Of a DNA stretch of 40,323 bases, positions 23,701 to 35,701 are shown one piece after another; within the stretch, counting starts at the first letter, position 1, and each line of letters starts with the position of its first letter. Under the pieces are notes generated by a model. That model searched no databases and had not been told where the DNA came from. It saw only the letters and a list, made by a program, of their open reading frames with translations. The position numbers and the translations under genes are program-made. Source of the DNA: Chromera velia (Eukaryota > Sar > Chromeraceae); assembly GCA_018398765.1 (NCBI GenBank), contig JAHBMJ010000801.1:1-40323 (forward strand), written 5' to 3'.

Positions 23701-24523
23701 TTTGCGTACACTTCTTCTGCGGATTTCGAGAAGTCCACGTCCACCGTTTTCACCAGGCCCTTCGTCAACCCCTTCAACTGCACGATCAAAGGAAGGAAGT
23801 GATCTGCTGAATAACAGTGTTAGTGATAGACTGAATGCACAACTTGCTGGCTGGTTGTAAGACGGAGATTGGGTGGGACTACAAAAGCAGATGAAAATTG
23901 TGGACGTCCAGGGAAGTGGTTCGCAGAAGTGGAGGACATGGATATGCAGGGCAATACGGGCCTTCTTTTCAGTCCCTTGAGTCTCCTGTTTACCCCCTTC
24001 AGTGTGCATCTGTTCTCTTCTTTGAAGATGCTCGTGCTCTTCGCTTCAGAGAGAAGACGGCACAGAAGCATGAAGATAAGTCAACTGAGAAGGGAAAGGA
24101 AAGGTGTGCAACTGCAGAATCATAGAGACGGAATGACTAGAGGCTTGTGCCGTCTCTTCGATGCTGTCTCCGTCTCCAGCGACCGAGCAAGCGAAAACCC
24201 GCACATATACGCCTGTACGCAAAGGACCAAGTGGTTCCAGTGCTAACCTCTTTTGCAGTCTCGTCCAGTCTCTGCTTATTTCTTGCCACCAGCAGAACAG
24301 ACATTTGCTTTTTCGCAAGACAGGCAGCGATCGCCTTTCCAATTCCGTCCGTGGCTCCAGTTACGACTGCCCACTCTCCAAGTTTCTTCAAATTCCTTTT
24401 CGGGGTGCTTGCAGCAACCAAACTTGAAAAAAAGGCGCTGAGCAACTTGATACCCAGCCAGACGGCACCAATGGCCGTGCACGCATACTTCGCATGGAGC
24501 AGAAGTACACTCAAGGCACTCAT
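20114..24523 (-). CDS. KCR: Very-long-chain 3-oxoacyl-CoA reductase (KCR/HSD17B12-type SDR), 8 exons
   Basis: Exons on the minus strand: 24523-24248, 23777-23673, 23372-23076, 22685-22603, 22469-22418, 21289-21249, 20846-20780 and 20146-20114. They give 954 nt and 317 residues, the usual family length, and all phases agree. The start is the only in-frame ATG after an upstream TGA. Residues 1-45 hold a hydrophobic membrane segment. The NADPH-binding TGATDGIGK is at 55-63, NNVG at 133-136, the catalytic Ser near 188, and YSGTK (Tyr202, Lys206) in the active site. The C-terminal half keeps the family pattern VPLLVTSKLSK, THAFRYWLVSLMP and RKRALKKAE. The protein ends KKGE, a KKXX ER-retrieval motif. 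In the family this enzyme makes the first reduction step of ER fatty-acid elongation. The junctions around the 52-nt fifth exon are the least certain, because the protein is some residues shorter there than usual. Confidence 0.9.
20696..20744 (+). repeat. (AC)n(AG)n compound microsatellite in intron 7 of the reductase
   Basis: About 16 AC units followed by about 8 AG units. On the coding strand it is a CT run then a GT run, shortly after the GTGAGT donor at 20779. It creates an open frame of Cys-Val repeats that should not be called a gene. Confidence 0.9.
22930..23075 (-). repeat. Degenerate GTNA tetranucleotide tract starting at a splice donor
   Basis: On the minus strand, intron 3 of the reductase starts at 23075 with GTCG GTCA. 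Units of GTCA, GTGA, GTCC and GTCG then recur, mostly in a 4-base register, for about 140 nt and end in five GTGA and three GTCA copies near 22940-22975. No gene is encoded here. It is an older, degenerate version of the donor-linked arrays seen in the kinase gene. Confidence 0.75.
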
Positions 24524-25227
24524 CTTCTTCAAAGAGACAGCAGATGCTGAGACGGAAATACGGAAAGGCCCGAGTGCACAGAATCACGACAACTCATTCA
24601 AAAGCCAAGCAGCGCATCATTACGCAGCTGTGCAAGAACTGGAGGAAATGCGGCATGGGAAGACATACCGATTGGACTTCAAAGTTTGACGGGACTCATG
24701 GCTCATGCAGTTCTGCATGGAGACGGAGGAGAATCGGAGGAGATGGCCCCCCCCGATCATCGGGGCCCCCCGGCATGCGCAGCGCGTGTGTTAGCTCGGT
24801 CAAGCTCCCGATCGGCCATATGGCATGCAATGATTAGCGTCGATCAGCCTCCGCGTGCCAAAGAGTCCGTGGGCAGCTCAGGATTGCATTTTTGAAGGCC
24901 CAATGAAGGGCCCCAGTCAAAACTTTTTTTCATTTTTCACATCCACTTCAAGCACGTACGCGGCTATATATAGCTATATAGAGCTCGCGACTCGATCGAT
25001 CACTTAACCGAGATCGTCCGCGTGACAAGGCACTCACCATGCAAGAAGGGGTATCACGCGTCCTCAAATCGACCAGAAAAAACACGGTCAGTCACAAAAA
25101 GAATCCAGACAGAGTGGTATATAGCTCGATGAGAGGATCTGGAGAGGTCCTCTGGACTACATTACAGAAGTAACCGCACGAGTTCGCCTTGTCAAAGCAA
25201 GATGCACTCTTCTTTCGAGACCCGCGC
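24524..25227. promoter_or_regulatory. Divergent promoter region between the reductase and kinase genes
   Basis: The two genes point away from each other across about 700 bp, so both promoters should lie here. A 14-bp palindromic TATA-like word (TATATAGCTATATA) is at 24967-24980, and a further TATATA lies near 25118. GC-rich words, including a CCCCGAT/ATCGGGG hairpin near 24747-24761, lie on the reductase side. Transcription starts cannot be placed from sequence alone. Confidence 0.45.
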
Positions 25228-25277
25228 ATGGACAATCCAGTGCATGAGTCCATTCGCATCGCTCGAACAACATTCCG
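25228..25277 (+). CDS. Proposed first exon of the NEK-type kinase
   Basis: It encodes 16 residues plus two bases (MDNPVHESIR...). It is the only upstream ATG segment I found that ends at a GT donor (GTCAGA) in the phase needed by exon 2, whose acceptor CCATGCAG is strong and whose first codon is completed by one G. Without it, an in-frame ATG at 25504 inside the presumed intron could start a slightly different N-terminus. The kinase domain proper begins at once in exon 2. Confidence 0.5.
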
Positions 25278-26894
25278 GTCAGATGAACCGAAAATCTACT
25301 CGCTGACAGGTAGAGAATCGTTCTGCCTGCAGAGAGAGAGCACGCCAACATGCCTGGTGTCGGGCTGTTACTGCCCGACCTAGGTCCTCGCAACAGAGAG
25401 CTCGACTTCACACCGTGGGGGTCAGTCCGGTCCTGCGAACTTTGTGGGAAAGAAAGAGTATCTCTGGCTCTGTATCTCGTAAAACGTGGGTGATTGCATT
25501 GCTCATGTACGTTTGTCCATGCAGGTACGAACACGTGAAGCCTATTGGGGCGGGACAGTTTGGCCAGGCTCACTTGGTGACGAGCCTGGACTCTGGAGAG
25601 GGATGGATCGCGAAGGTGATCGACGTTGCTTCTTTGGACGAGCGGGATCGTCAAAAGGCTCTCCAGGAGGCACAATTCCTCAAACAGCTGTCCTCGCCCT
25701 TTGTGGTGAAAATCAGGGAGTCTTTTTTTATGCACACCAAGCTTGTAATCATTATGGAGTACTGTGAAGGGGGGGACCTTGCAGACTTTCTTGACAGGAG
25801 AAGAGAGTCTGGCGAGTTGTTGGCGGAATCTGACATTCTCAGGTAAGCAAACCAAAATTGACTGACCTTTTTTTCACGAGGGGGGAAATTCCCCGCGTGA
25901 TGTGAGTAAACTCCGCTTGACTGCACGTGCTTCATGCAACATCTTAACCTCCACGTTTCTCTCTTCAGAACAGACGGACAGAGCTCTCATGTTCTCAACG
26001 AGGGTTGTACAGGTGTCGATTCTTTTTATGCACGTACTGCCATGGGTGAATCTCTGCACGTATCCGGTGGAATGTGACTGTCCTTTCAGGTACTTTGGCC
26101 AACTTGTGGTAGGGTTGAACTACATCCATTCGCAAAAGATCATTCATAGGGACATCAAAACGTCCAACATTTTCCTGACCAATGGACGACTGAAGATTGG
26201 GGACTTTGGAATCGCAAAAGACCTCAGTGGCACCAAGGCGACACTCAACGCCACCAAGATGGTGGGCACACCGCAGTACTTCTCTCCTGAGATGTGCAAC
26301 TCCGAAGTTTGCACGTACAAAGCGGACGTGTGGGCCCTCGGCTGTGTGCTGTATGAGGTCAGTCACTCAATCTCATCTTGACAGTAGTTCTGATGCTCTC
26401 TCTCAATCTCTCAATGGCTGTGCTCTCTCTTCCAGTCTCTCGACCCTATTCTCCGTTCTCCTTTCTCACAAAATACTGTTTTTACTCACTTGCACATTCC
26501 TCACTCACCCGTTGCCCACTACGTTCCTGCAGTTGATCTCCCTCAAGCCTCCCTTCATGGGCAACTCCATGGCCGCGGTGTTTGTAAAGATCCTGTGGCA
26601 GAAAGTGGACCCCATCCCTCCCCACTACTCCGAATACGTTCGGGGACTTCTGCGGTCGGTCTGTGGGCTGCATGGCACTTTCTTTGCTTGCGTGTCGTCT
26701 CTCTCGCTCGGTCTTTTTCTTTTCTTTCTACTCAACGAGAGTTCACAGCAGAACGCCGACTTCCATGAGCTCGCTAACACATACGTGGCTGCATGCATAC
26801 ATACAACCACACAGACTTGAATGCAAACGATTCGGTTATCTGCCTCCTTTTCAATCACCAGCATGCCAATATCAACACCATATACTTCGTCTCC

Positions 26895-26930
<36 letters not shown>

Positions 26931-28587
26931 ATGACTGACTAATTGTGCCGTTCCGCGTCGAGAGAGGCCCTCAACACGAGTTCTTTCTCCTAAATTTCCC
27001 ACCTGTAAACCAGATTCCTCTTGCATGCATGCATGCTTGCAGCCGCATGCTAGCGAAGGACCCCACTCTGCGCATCGACCTCGTATCGATCCTCGATGAC
27101 CCCCCGTTCGACCCTTTTGTGCCAGAGGAGGCAAGGGGAGTTGTGCATGCCGCACCCACAGTGAAGCAGTCGGGAGGGAAGGAAACGAGCAACAGGAGAT
27201 CCTCGGAGGCATCGAATGCAGAGGCAGAGCTGCAGGGTCTCCTTCTCTGGAAACTCAAAACTCGGATGCAGGAAGCGGTATGTCTGCCTCTTCCGCTTCT
27301 TTCGCTGTTTCATTTTTTTCTCATTTGCTTGTTCTTCTCAACATAGACAGACAAGCAGACAGATGCCATATGTATCGAAAAGATCCTTTGACCAACCGAC
27401 ATCCAATCACGCTCCCTTTCAAGTCTTCTCCGAGACACTCAGTTGATCAGAAAGGTGCTGCGAGTGCCGCGCAAAATTGCCGATAGAGAGCTGTTGGAGC
27501 AACAAGTCTTTTACGACGCCTTCTCTCTCCAAAGTCCTGACCACATCAATTCATTCTTCAAATCATGTGCCACATGTAATCCGACACACGAATGTTCGAT
27601 CATGCTCACGATTGATTCGCTGTTTCCTTCTTCCCTTTAATGAACAGAAAGTGGAGCCCGCCGCTTTGTTCCTCTCCACACGGACCCAGAGCTTCCACCA
27701 CCTCCACCTAACGTCAGAAGACCTGGAGGACGCTGAAGGGGCAGGAGAGAGGGAGGGGGAGGGGGTCCGGTCTGATGATGAGAACCCTTCCCAGTCCACC
27801 AGAATTCCAGAAAGCAGTCGAGAAGTCTCTGTGAGTCCGTGCTCAATGGATCGAATGAAATCAGAAGGAACAGAGGAAGAGGGGGCTTCAAGCAGCAGCT
27901 CCTCTTCTTCTTCTTCCCCTGCAGCATCGGATCCCAAACCAGATCGATCGAATGCTCTCAGCCCTCCGAGGAGGTCCCAGACGACTGCGTGTAGCAAAAG
28001 CACAGCGAACCCTGGAAGCTCAACCGCCAGCGCTTGTGCGAAATTGACCTCCAACGGAAAGGACCCCCCAACCCTTTCTCTTCCTCAGATGACCTACATC
28101 CTCAACTGCAAACTTCCACAGCTGTACATGTCGGACCATGAGACCAAAATCATTCTCCGAAAAGTGCAGGTCAGTCACCCCTTATTATGCTGAGCTGAAC
28201 ATTCTCGTCTTTGAAAGGGAGGCAGGGAAAAGCAAGATATGAGAAATTCAATCCGTTTCAGAATGCATCTAGCATCGTCAAACGACAAGAAACAAAAACG
28301 AGAGCGCTTTGCGTAAGAACAACTCACTAGCTTTTGTATTTTGGATAAACGAGGTGAAGGCATCAGACATGGGCTACAGAAAGCATTCCCTTCTCTTTTC
28401 ACTTTGTTTTATTCATCACAGGTGTAAGAAGTTGAGCATTCGTATTCCAATGATTTCAACACACTAAGGCCTCAAGCTCCCCTCCTCCTTTCTCTCCCCA
28501 GTGATTCAACACACCGCTGTCCGCCCACGTTGAGTTTTTTTTCACTTTCTCAGTCTCTAACTTTCCTCTCCCTCCCTCCTACCCCTC

Positions 28588-28622
<35 letters not shown>

Positions 28623-31600
28623 TGCAGCATGTAGACCCTCATGATGGAGAGGCCCGTGTCTCCCTGTCTGACTTTACAAGAGCACTCGAGAACGCCCCTC
28701 AGGCACCCGAGGTAGGCCTGCCCGTCTTTCGTCAGCTTCGCTCTTCCGTCTGAATCATCATTCAACTGAACCGGGGCAGAAATCAGAAGGAAGAATGGAA
28801 AGCTGAGTGATCGCACGAGGGAAAAGCCACTGCCATACGCTGTCTTTCCTTCCGCTTGTATCTCAACAACGTTTTTTTTTTCTACGGCCATGCACCTCTT
28901 TGTATCTCATCTGGAGCTCTTCGAAGCGTCCTCTGTGAGTCATTTGTGTGGCCCTTCAGTGCCCTGTGTCGCTGTTTGTGTGTGAGGGATCTGGAAAAGA
29001 AAAGCAAGAGATGAGAATCGAAGGTCTCTGAAAACACGTAAAGACCGAACAAAAAAGAGAGTTTCCTTCAATCAATCTCTCTCAATACATCTGCATGTAG
29101 ATACACATACATGTGTGTCTGTGTGTCTGTGTGTGTGCTCGCACAGATGTTCTCTTCTCTGAGTGCGGAGAAGCTGTTTTCCCTGGCAGATGATCTTTTG
29201 GCTGCGTTTGAAAGAAGCGTGGAAATGCTGGAGAGTCAGGAATCTTCTCAGCATAGGGGGAGCGAAAGAGGGAGCAGCACCGCCTCAAAGGATGATCTCT
29301 CGTCCAAAACCCAAACAACGTGCAAGTGGGTGACCTTTAACGTTTTCCGCTCGACTCTGAATGATGGGATTCCTCAAGTGGATATGAGGGAGAGGTGGAG
29401 ATTCTCCGTGGTGGCGGACAAGGACTCCCATGGAGACGTTTTGTTTCCCTTCGTCGTCGCAAGCCTGAAGGAGAAGGCGAAGAGAAAGCAGATCAAAGAA
29501 AGAGAGGAACGTCTAGTGAAAGAGAGGAAAATCCAGGAAGAGGAAGAGAGAGTGAGAGCCATGGAGTGGGAGCAGGAGCAGGAGTCCCGACGACGATCAC
29601 AGCCAGAGGCCCGATCTGCACATGATCAATTTGGGAGGCCTCCGAGTCCGGTCAGTCAGTCAGTCAGTCAGTCAGTCAGAAATGGTTCTAGTCAGTCAAT
29701 GCACCCAAATAATCTGTTCGGTCACTCAAGCTATTAGTCAGGCAGGCAGGCAGTCAGCGAGGTGTTCACCAGTCCAAAGAGGTAGTGAGGTCGACAAAGC
29801 GAACCGACACGGTTTTTGTCTGGGTACACGAGATTCAAGAAGAATTGGGCCGAAGGAATGGTGAAGAACGGGATCAAATGCACATGCGGTGATGTATCGG
29901 TAAGCTAGGGGGAATCATGGTTGCTTGTGGCCGTTGTGAGATAAGAGTGGTAGTAATCGTTGATTTGCACTAGACGGCGACTCAAATCTTTTGTTTGAAA
30001 GTTTATTCAGCCGCAGTTGACTCCGGTTCTTTTGTTTGATCGCACTTCATTGTGATGTCTCTCTCTGCGAAAGGCACATTCTTTCCGTTTTTCTTCCACG
30101 ACAATTTTGAAAAAAAATGCAGAACCTGACACCGACACGACGAGGACACTCACGCGTGAGGTCTGCCCATCAATACGTTCGTCCCGCGAGTGGAGTGAGG
30201 AATGCAGAAAGTGCATTCTTCGCCTCTCTGGGCACTCCAGCACGAGGGATGTCACAGCAGCAGCAACAGCCTCTCGGACTGTCTCCTGGCGGTGTCATTT
30301 CCGTTTTCGCAATGACACCCTCGACATCTTCGAGTCGCGCGACCCCTTCGGTGGCCAATGGGGGGTTCCACATTGCCGCAGGGGGCATGGGGGAAGATCA
30401 CCAGTATGGAGAGGGCTCGGTGGTGTTTGACAATGATGCATCGTCTTTTCTTCATCAACCGATTCCAGAAAGCGGAATCTTTCTTCCTTTCTTTTCTTCT
30501 CAGCAGGCAATTCGAAACTCATCAGGGCAGAGGCAGGTAGAGGAAGCACAGGGGGGAAATTTTAGAAAGTGGGTGAGCCCCAGTTCTGTCCAGGGCTCAG
30601 TTCCATCCGCGTCTGCGGGGGGGGTTCCGACCAAGAGCTCCTTCTTCAGTCCGGATCCAGAGGACATGCGCATGTAAGTTTGGTCTCTCTTTCTCTCTTT
30701 CTGATCTCTCTGTGTCTGTGTCGCTCTCTTTCTCTCTCCTCCGTCTCCTCTCACTCTCCCTCCCTCTCCGCTGATCTCCTTCTCGTTTCTCCACGCGACA
30801 AAGGCGCAGTTCGCATAAAATGGAAACTTCCGGTAGAACTCAAAACAGATCCCTTGTTCCTTGTCACTTCTTCTTCCTGATCTTCCTGCATGTGCATCTG
30901 TCTCTCTGTCTGCAGAGTCGAGGAGCCTCTCGACTTCAATGCGACTTTGTTGGCATCCCTGCGCTTACAGGATCTCCTTGCTTCAGCAGCCCTCACTGCG
31001 AAGACCCTACCGCCTCCTTCAGTACCTGCCTCAGAGACTGCAACACCGATTTCCGGGACCACGGGGACCAAAAACGAAAGGTCCCCAGCCTGTTCCTCTC
31101 AACCTCTTCCAAGAGATAGCAGTGAGGGGGTTGGGGTTGCCGCCTTTCCTACCGGCAGTTCCACTTCGGCCGGGTCGGGTGCTTCACCGGAACCTGCTGG
31201 GAAGCTTTGCAAGCAACAAAGCTGCTTGAAACAACCGCGACCAGATGATGAGAAGAGTCCGTCTTCCGAAGATTCACCAAAAGCCAACGGGGTGAGTTGG
31301 GCCGAAGATGGCGACAACCTTTTGGGCAGAGTCTGTGACAAGGAGGAGGAGGAGGAGCAGTGGGGGGAGATGGAAGAAGGGAAGGACAGAGGGAACGGGG
31401 AGGAAGTCCCAGAAGTGAAAGATACCTTAATTCAAAAACCAGCCGCTTGTCCGCGTGCAACTGGTTTGAAGCCTTTGAGAATTCGAAGCGGGGCGGGAAC
31501 AGGGGTGGGGGGGGATGGGAGTAGCTCTGTCGGACATGCAGTACAGAAGTCGCTGTCTGTGTGGTGGCACGAAAACTCCTTAAGAGAACTGCCACACCAG

Positions 31601-31749
31601 GAACTTTTCGAAATGCTGGAAGAACAGACGGAAGTACTCGGACTTTCAATGCAGGTCTGTCTGTCTGTCTGTCTGTCTGTCTTTCTGTTTGTTTGTCTGT
31701 CTGTCTGTCTGTCTGTTTGTTTGTCTGTCTGTCTGTCTGTCTGTTTGTT

Positions 31750-31796
<47 letters not shown>

Positions 31797-32478
31797 TTGT
31801 TTGTCTGTCTGTCTGTCTTTCTGTTTGTTTGTTTGTTTGTCTGTCTGTCTTTCTGTTTGTTTGTCTGTCTGTCTGTCTTTCTGTTTGTTTGTTTGTTTGT
31901 TTGTCTGTCTGTCTGTCTGTCTTTCTGTTTGTTTGTCTGTCTGTCTTTCTGTTTGTTTGTTTGTTTGTTTGTTTGTCTGTCTTTCTGTTTGTTTGTCTGT
32001 CTGTCTGTCTTTCTGTTTGTTTGTCTGTCTGTCTTTCTGTTTGTTTGTCTGTCTGTCTTTCTGTTTGTTTGTCTCTCTGTCTTTCTGTTTGTTTGTTTGT
32101 TTGTCTGTCTGTCTGTCTTTCTGTTTGTTTGTCTGTCTGTCTTTCTGTTTGTTTGTTTGTTTGTTTGTCTGTCTGTCTTTCTGTCTGTCTTTCTGTTTGT
32201 TTGTCTGTCTGTCTTTCTGTTTGTTTGTTTGTTTGTTTGTCTGTCTGTCTGTCTGTCTGTCTTTCTGTTTGTTTGTCTGTCTGTCTTTCTGTTTGTTTGT
32301 CTGTCTGTCTTTCTGTTTGTTTGTTTGTCTGTCTGTCTGTCTGTCTTTCTGTTTGTTTGTCTGTCTGTCTTTTTTGTTTGTTTGTCTGTCTGTCTTTCTG
32401 TTTGTTTGTCTGTCTGTCTTTCTGTTTGTTTGTCTGTCTGTCTTTCTGTTTGTTTGTCTGTCTGTCTTTCTGTTTGTT

Positions 32479-32511
<33 letters not shown>

Positions 32512-32566
32512 TTCTGTTTGTTTGTCTGTCTGTCTTTCTGTTTGTTTGTCTGTCTATCTTTCTGTT

Positions 32567-32599
<33 letters not shown>

Positions 32600-32890
32600 T
32601 TCTGTTTGTTTGTTTGTCTGTCTGTCTGTCTGTCTGTCTTTCTGTTTGTTTGTCTGTCTGTCTTTCTGTTTGTTTGTCTGTCTGTCTTTCTGTTTGTTTG
32701 TCTGTCTGTCTGTCTGTCTGTCTTTCTGTTTGTTTGTCTGTCTGTCTGTCTTTCTGTTTGTTTGTCTGTCTGTCTTTCTGTTTGTTTGTCTGTCTGTCTG
32801 TCTTTCTGTTTGTTTGTTTGTTTGTTTTTCTGTCTGTCTGTCTGTCTTTCTGTTTGTTTGTCTGTCTGTCTTTCTGCTTGTTTGTTTGTT

Positions 32891-32923
<33 letters not shown>

Positions 32924-33438
32924 TTCTGTTTGTTTGTCTGTCTGTCTTTCTGTTTGTTTGTCTGTCTGTCTTTCTGTTTGTTTGTTTGTCTGTCTTTCTG
33001 TTTGTTTGTTTGTTTGTCTGTCTGTCTGTCTGTCTGTCTTTCTGTTTGTTTGTCTGTCTGTCTTTCTGTTTGTTTGTTTGTTTGTCTGTCTGTCTGTCTG
33101 TCTGTCTTTCTGTTTGTTTGTCTGTCTGTCTTTCTGTTTGTTTGTTTGTCTGTCTGTCTTTCTGTTTGTTTGTCTGTCTGTCTTTCTGTTTGTTTGTCTG
33201 TCTATCTTTCTGTTTGTTTGTCTGTCTGTCTTTCTGTTTGTTTGTTTGTTTGTCTGTCTGTCTGTCTGTCGTTCTGTTTGTTTGTCTGTCTGTCTTTCTG
33301 TTTGTTTGTTTGTTTGTTTGTCTGTCTGTCTTTCTGTTTGTTTGTCTGTCTGTCTGTCTTTCTGTTTGTTTGTTTGTTTGTTTGTCTGTCTGTCTGTCTG
33401 TCTTTCTGTTTGTTTGTCTGTCTGTCTTTCTGTTTGTT

Positions 33439-33471
<33 letters not shown>

Positions 33472-35662
33472 TTCTGTTTGTTTGTCTGTCTGTCTTGCTT
33501 TATTTGGTTTGCAAAGGAAAAAGAAAGAAAACAAAAAGTCATTCAGTCTGTCTGTCTGTCTGTCTGTCTGCCTTTTTGTCTTTTTATCTGTTTGTCTTTC
33601 TTTCTGGCTGTCGGTCCGTCTATGTGTTTTTCTGTCTTGCTGTCCGTCTGTTTGGCCTCTCATGGATTCGGGCGCTTCTTGTCTTTCCTTGAGTTTGATC
33701 GATCAGCTAGGGTTCTATCGCTTGTCTACGAAATGCAGTGTGTTGTTTTCCTCCCTTCATTTGGTTGAATTGCGTTGAACGGATCTTCGTTCTGACTGTC
33801 TTTGTATCTGCAGGAGTTGCAAGCGGTCTGGCAATTAGTTCTAGGGAATTTGGAAGGGGACCGCCGAGACTCTAGCACAAAGGGGGGGGAGGAAGGGGGG
33901 GGTAAGGGGGGGTTCCTGCGAAGTGTAGTTGCAAGAGAGATCGCCCGAGACGGGTGCAACCGCGCAGGGCCGGGAGGTTCTCTTTCTCTGGAGATCTTTT
34001 TCTATACTTTGGTATCCATCTTAGAATCACAACACGACAGGGTGAAGGAACTAGTTCTTTTCGCTCAGAACGCTGTAAGTTTCTGGAATTCAGAAAGGAG
34101 ATTATTCTTTTGGCGCCTGGCTGGGGTGAAGGCGGCAACGGGATTGACCCCTCTACGTGAGGAAAGTGTAGAAAGCGAGGAGTCGGGGAAGGGCAAGGAT
34201 GAAGTCACAGAGGGGGTCGAGGAGACAGCGAGTGTTCAGAAAGTGCTCATCTGCCTCTCGTATATGTTGCCTAAAGTGGAGACGGCAAAGCTGCGGTCGT
34301 TGATCGCATTCGCAGACAAAACAGTGACTGGTCGGTTGGTCGGTCGAGCAGACAATCCATCTGTGAATCAAAAAACTCTTTTTCTGTACAATACAAAATA
34401 AACAAAACAGTCAGAAGGGTTAAATTCCCGAATAGATTTAACCGTTGGGATCTACAAAGAAATTGCACTCTTTTCTAGCTTGTCAGCATGGCTCTCTCCC
34501 TGTACTCATCCGACTCAATGCTGTCACATTGTGAGTGGGACAAGGGTCGCCTCCCAGGGGGAATAAGAGGCTGTTTGGCTTTTCTGTGTCGTCATGTCAC
34601 CTTGTCATGGGACCTCTCATATTCTGTGTCTCACTATGTGTATGCGCATCCGTGCCGTCACTTGTGCTTCTACTTGATTGTGCAGGAGAGGTGTTGGTGA
34701 AGACGTTGATCTCTAACGTGTCCGAAAAAACAAGTCAGTCAGTCAGTCAGACAAGGAGCATGATACTCTGCATGATTCTCGCCAAAGAGCATTTCCAAGA
34801 GAGAAAGGAAATCATTCATTACAAGCCGACCTCTAGTTTCCGACTCTGTCGCATCCACTCTCCTTGACTCACTGCTCCGAATAAGGCTGAAAGCTGGATG
34901 ACTTAGGGGACCTCATTGTGGATTTGAGTCGCCAGATTTGGCGTTGTGTTACTCAAACTAACTCCGATTTTTCAAATCGATTCATTTGCCCCCCCTTCTC
35001 TTCGCTGATGCAGGCACAGTAGACACTTCTGATCCCTCACAGTCGACCTACTCCAAATTCCCTCCGTCCTCACAAGACGAAGACGTCTTCGGGGCTCCGT
35101 CTCCGATTGCATCGCCTGTAGGGCAACTGCTCGACCACAAAGACATGGTGGCTCGGATGAGTTTCGAAGCCAGCACGCAGACTCTCTCTCGAGATCCCTC
35201 GATGATGTCCTCTAGTCCCGAGCTGTCAATGCGAAAAGCAGCCAGTCGGGACCGCCTGGCATCTCTGGGTGATGAGGTGCAGCACTTGTCCATGAAGGAC
35301 GTCGACTCTCTCTGGGGTGGGAAGTCTGAGTTCCCCTGTGTGATCGATGCAGTACACTTCCTCCACTCCATGATGGCAGCCCCCGGTCCCCTCAGTCAAG
35401 AAGCAAGTCAGTCCAGTTGCACAGAGAGAGGGACGTGGCACTAAATTCATGTTTTGGAACGTCGGTCGGTGATAAGTGAACCCCTTCTTGAGCCTTCATC
35501 AACGCGACCTTCACACGGTGGCGTGCAAGGATCCCGATACACAAGATAGATGCATGAGAGGATTTTGCAACCTTAGTCGAGATGCGCAGCATGCGACTGT
35601 CTGTGTACCATTGTGTGGCTACGTACGTGCATGTGTGTGTGCGCTTGTGTGTGTGTGTGTGT

Positions 35663-35701
<39 letters not shown>

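Noticed and set aside
29651..29760. CRISPR-like or other spaced direct-repeat array
   Set aside because: The repeats are simple tetranucleotides without unique spacers, in a eukaryotic intron.
30890..33778. Very long open frames of Cys-Leu-Ser-Val repeats (plus strand, three frames) and Gln-Thr-Asp-Lys repeats (minus strand)
   Set aside because: They come from a TCTG/TTTG array that has no stop codons in several frames on both strands. The array is intronic: the flanking exons join in phase across it (31654 to 33814).
33814..34074. Exon 11 ending at the GTAAGT at 34075
   Set aside because: That border has the wrong phase for exon 12, and the frame beyond it stays open and protein-like to 34330, where the phase fits. 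It is kept as a possible alternative site only.
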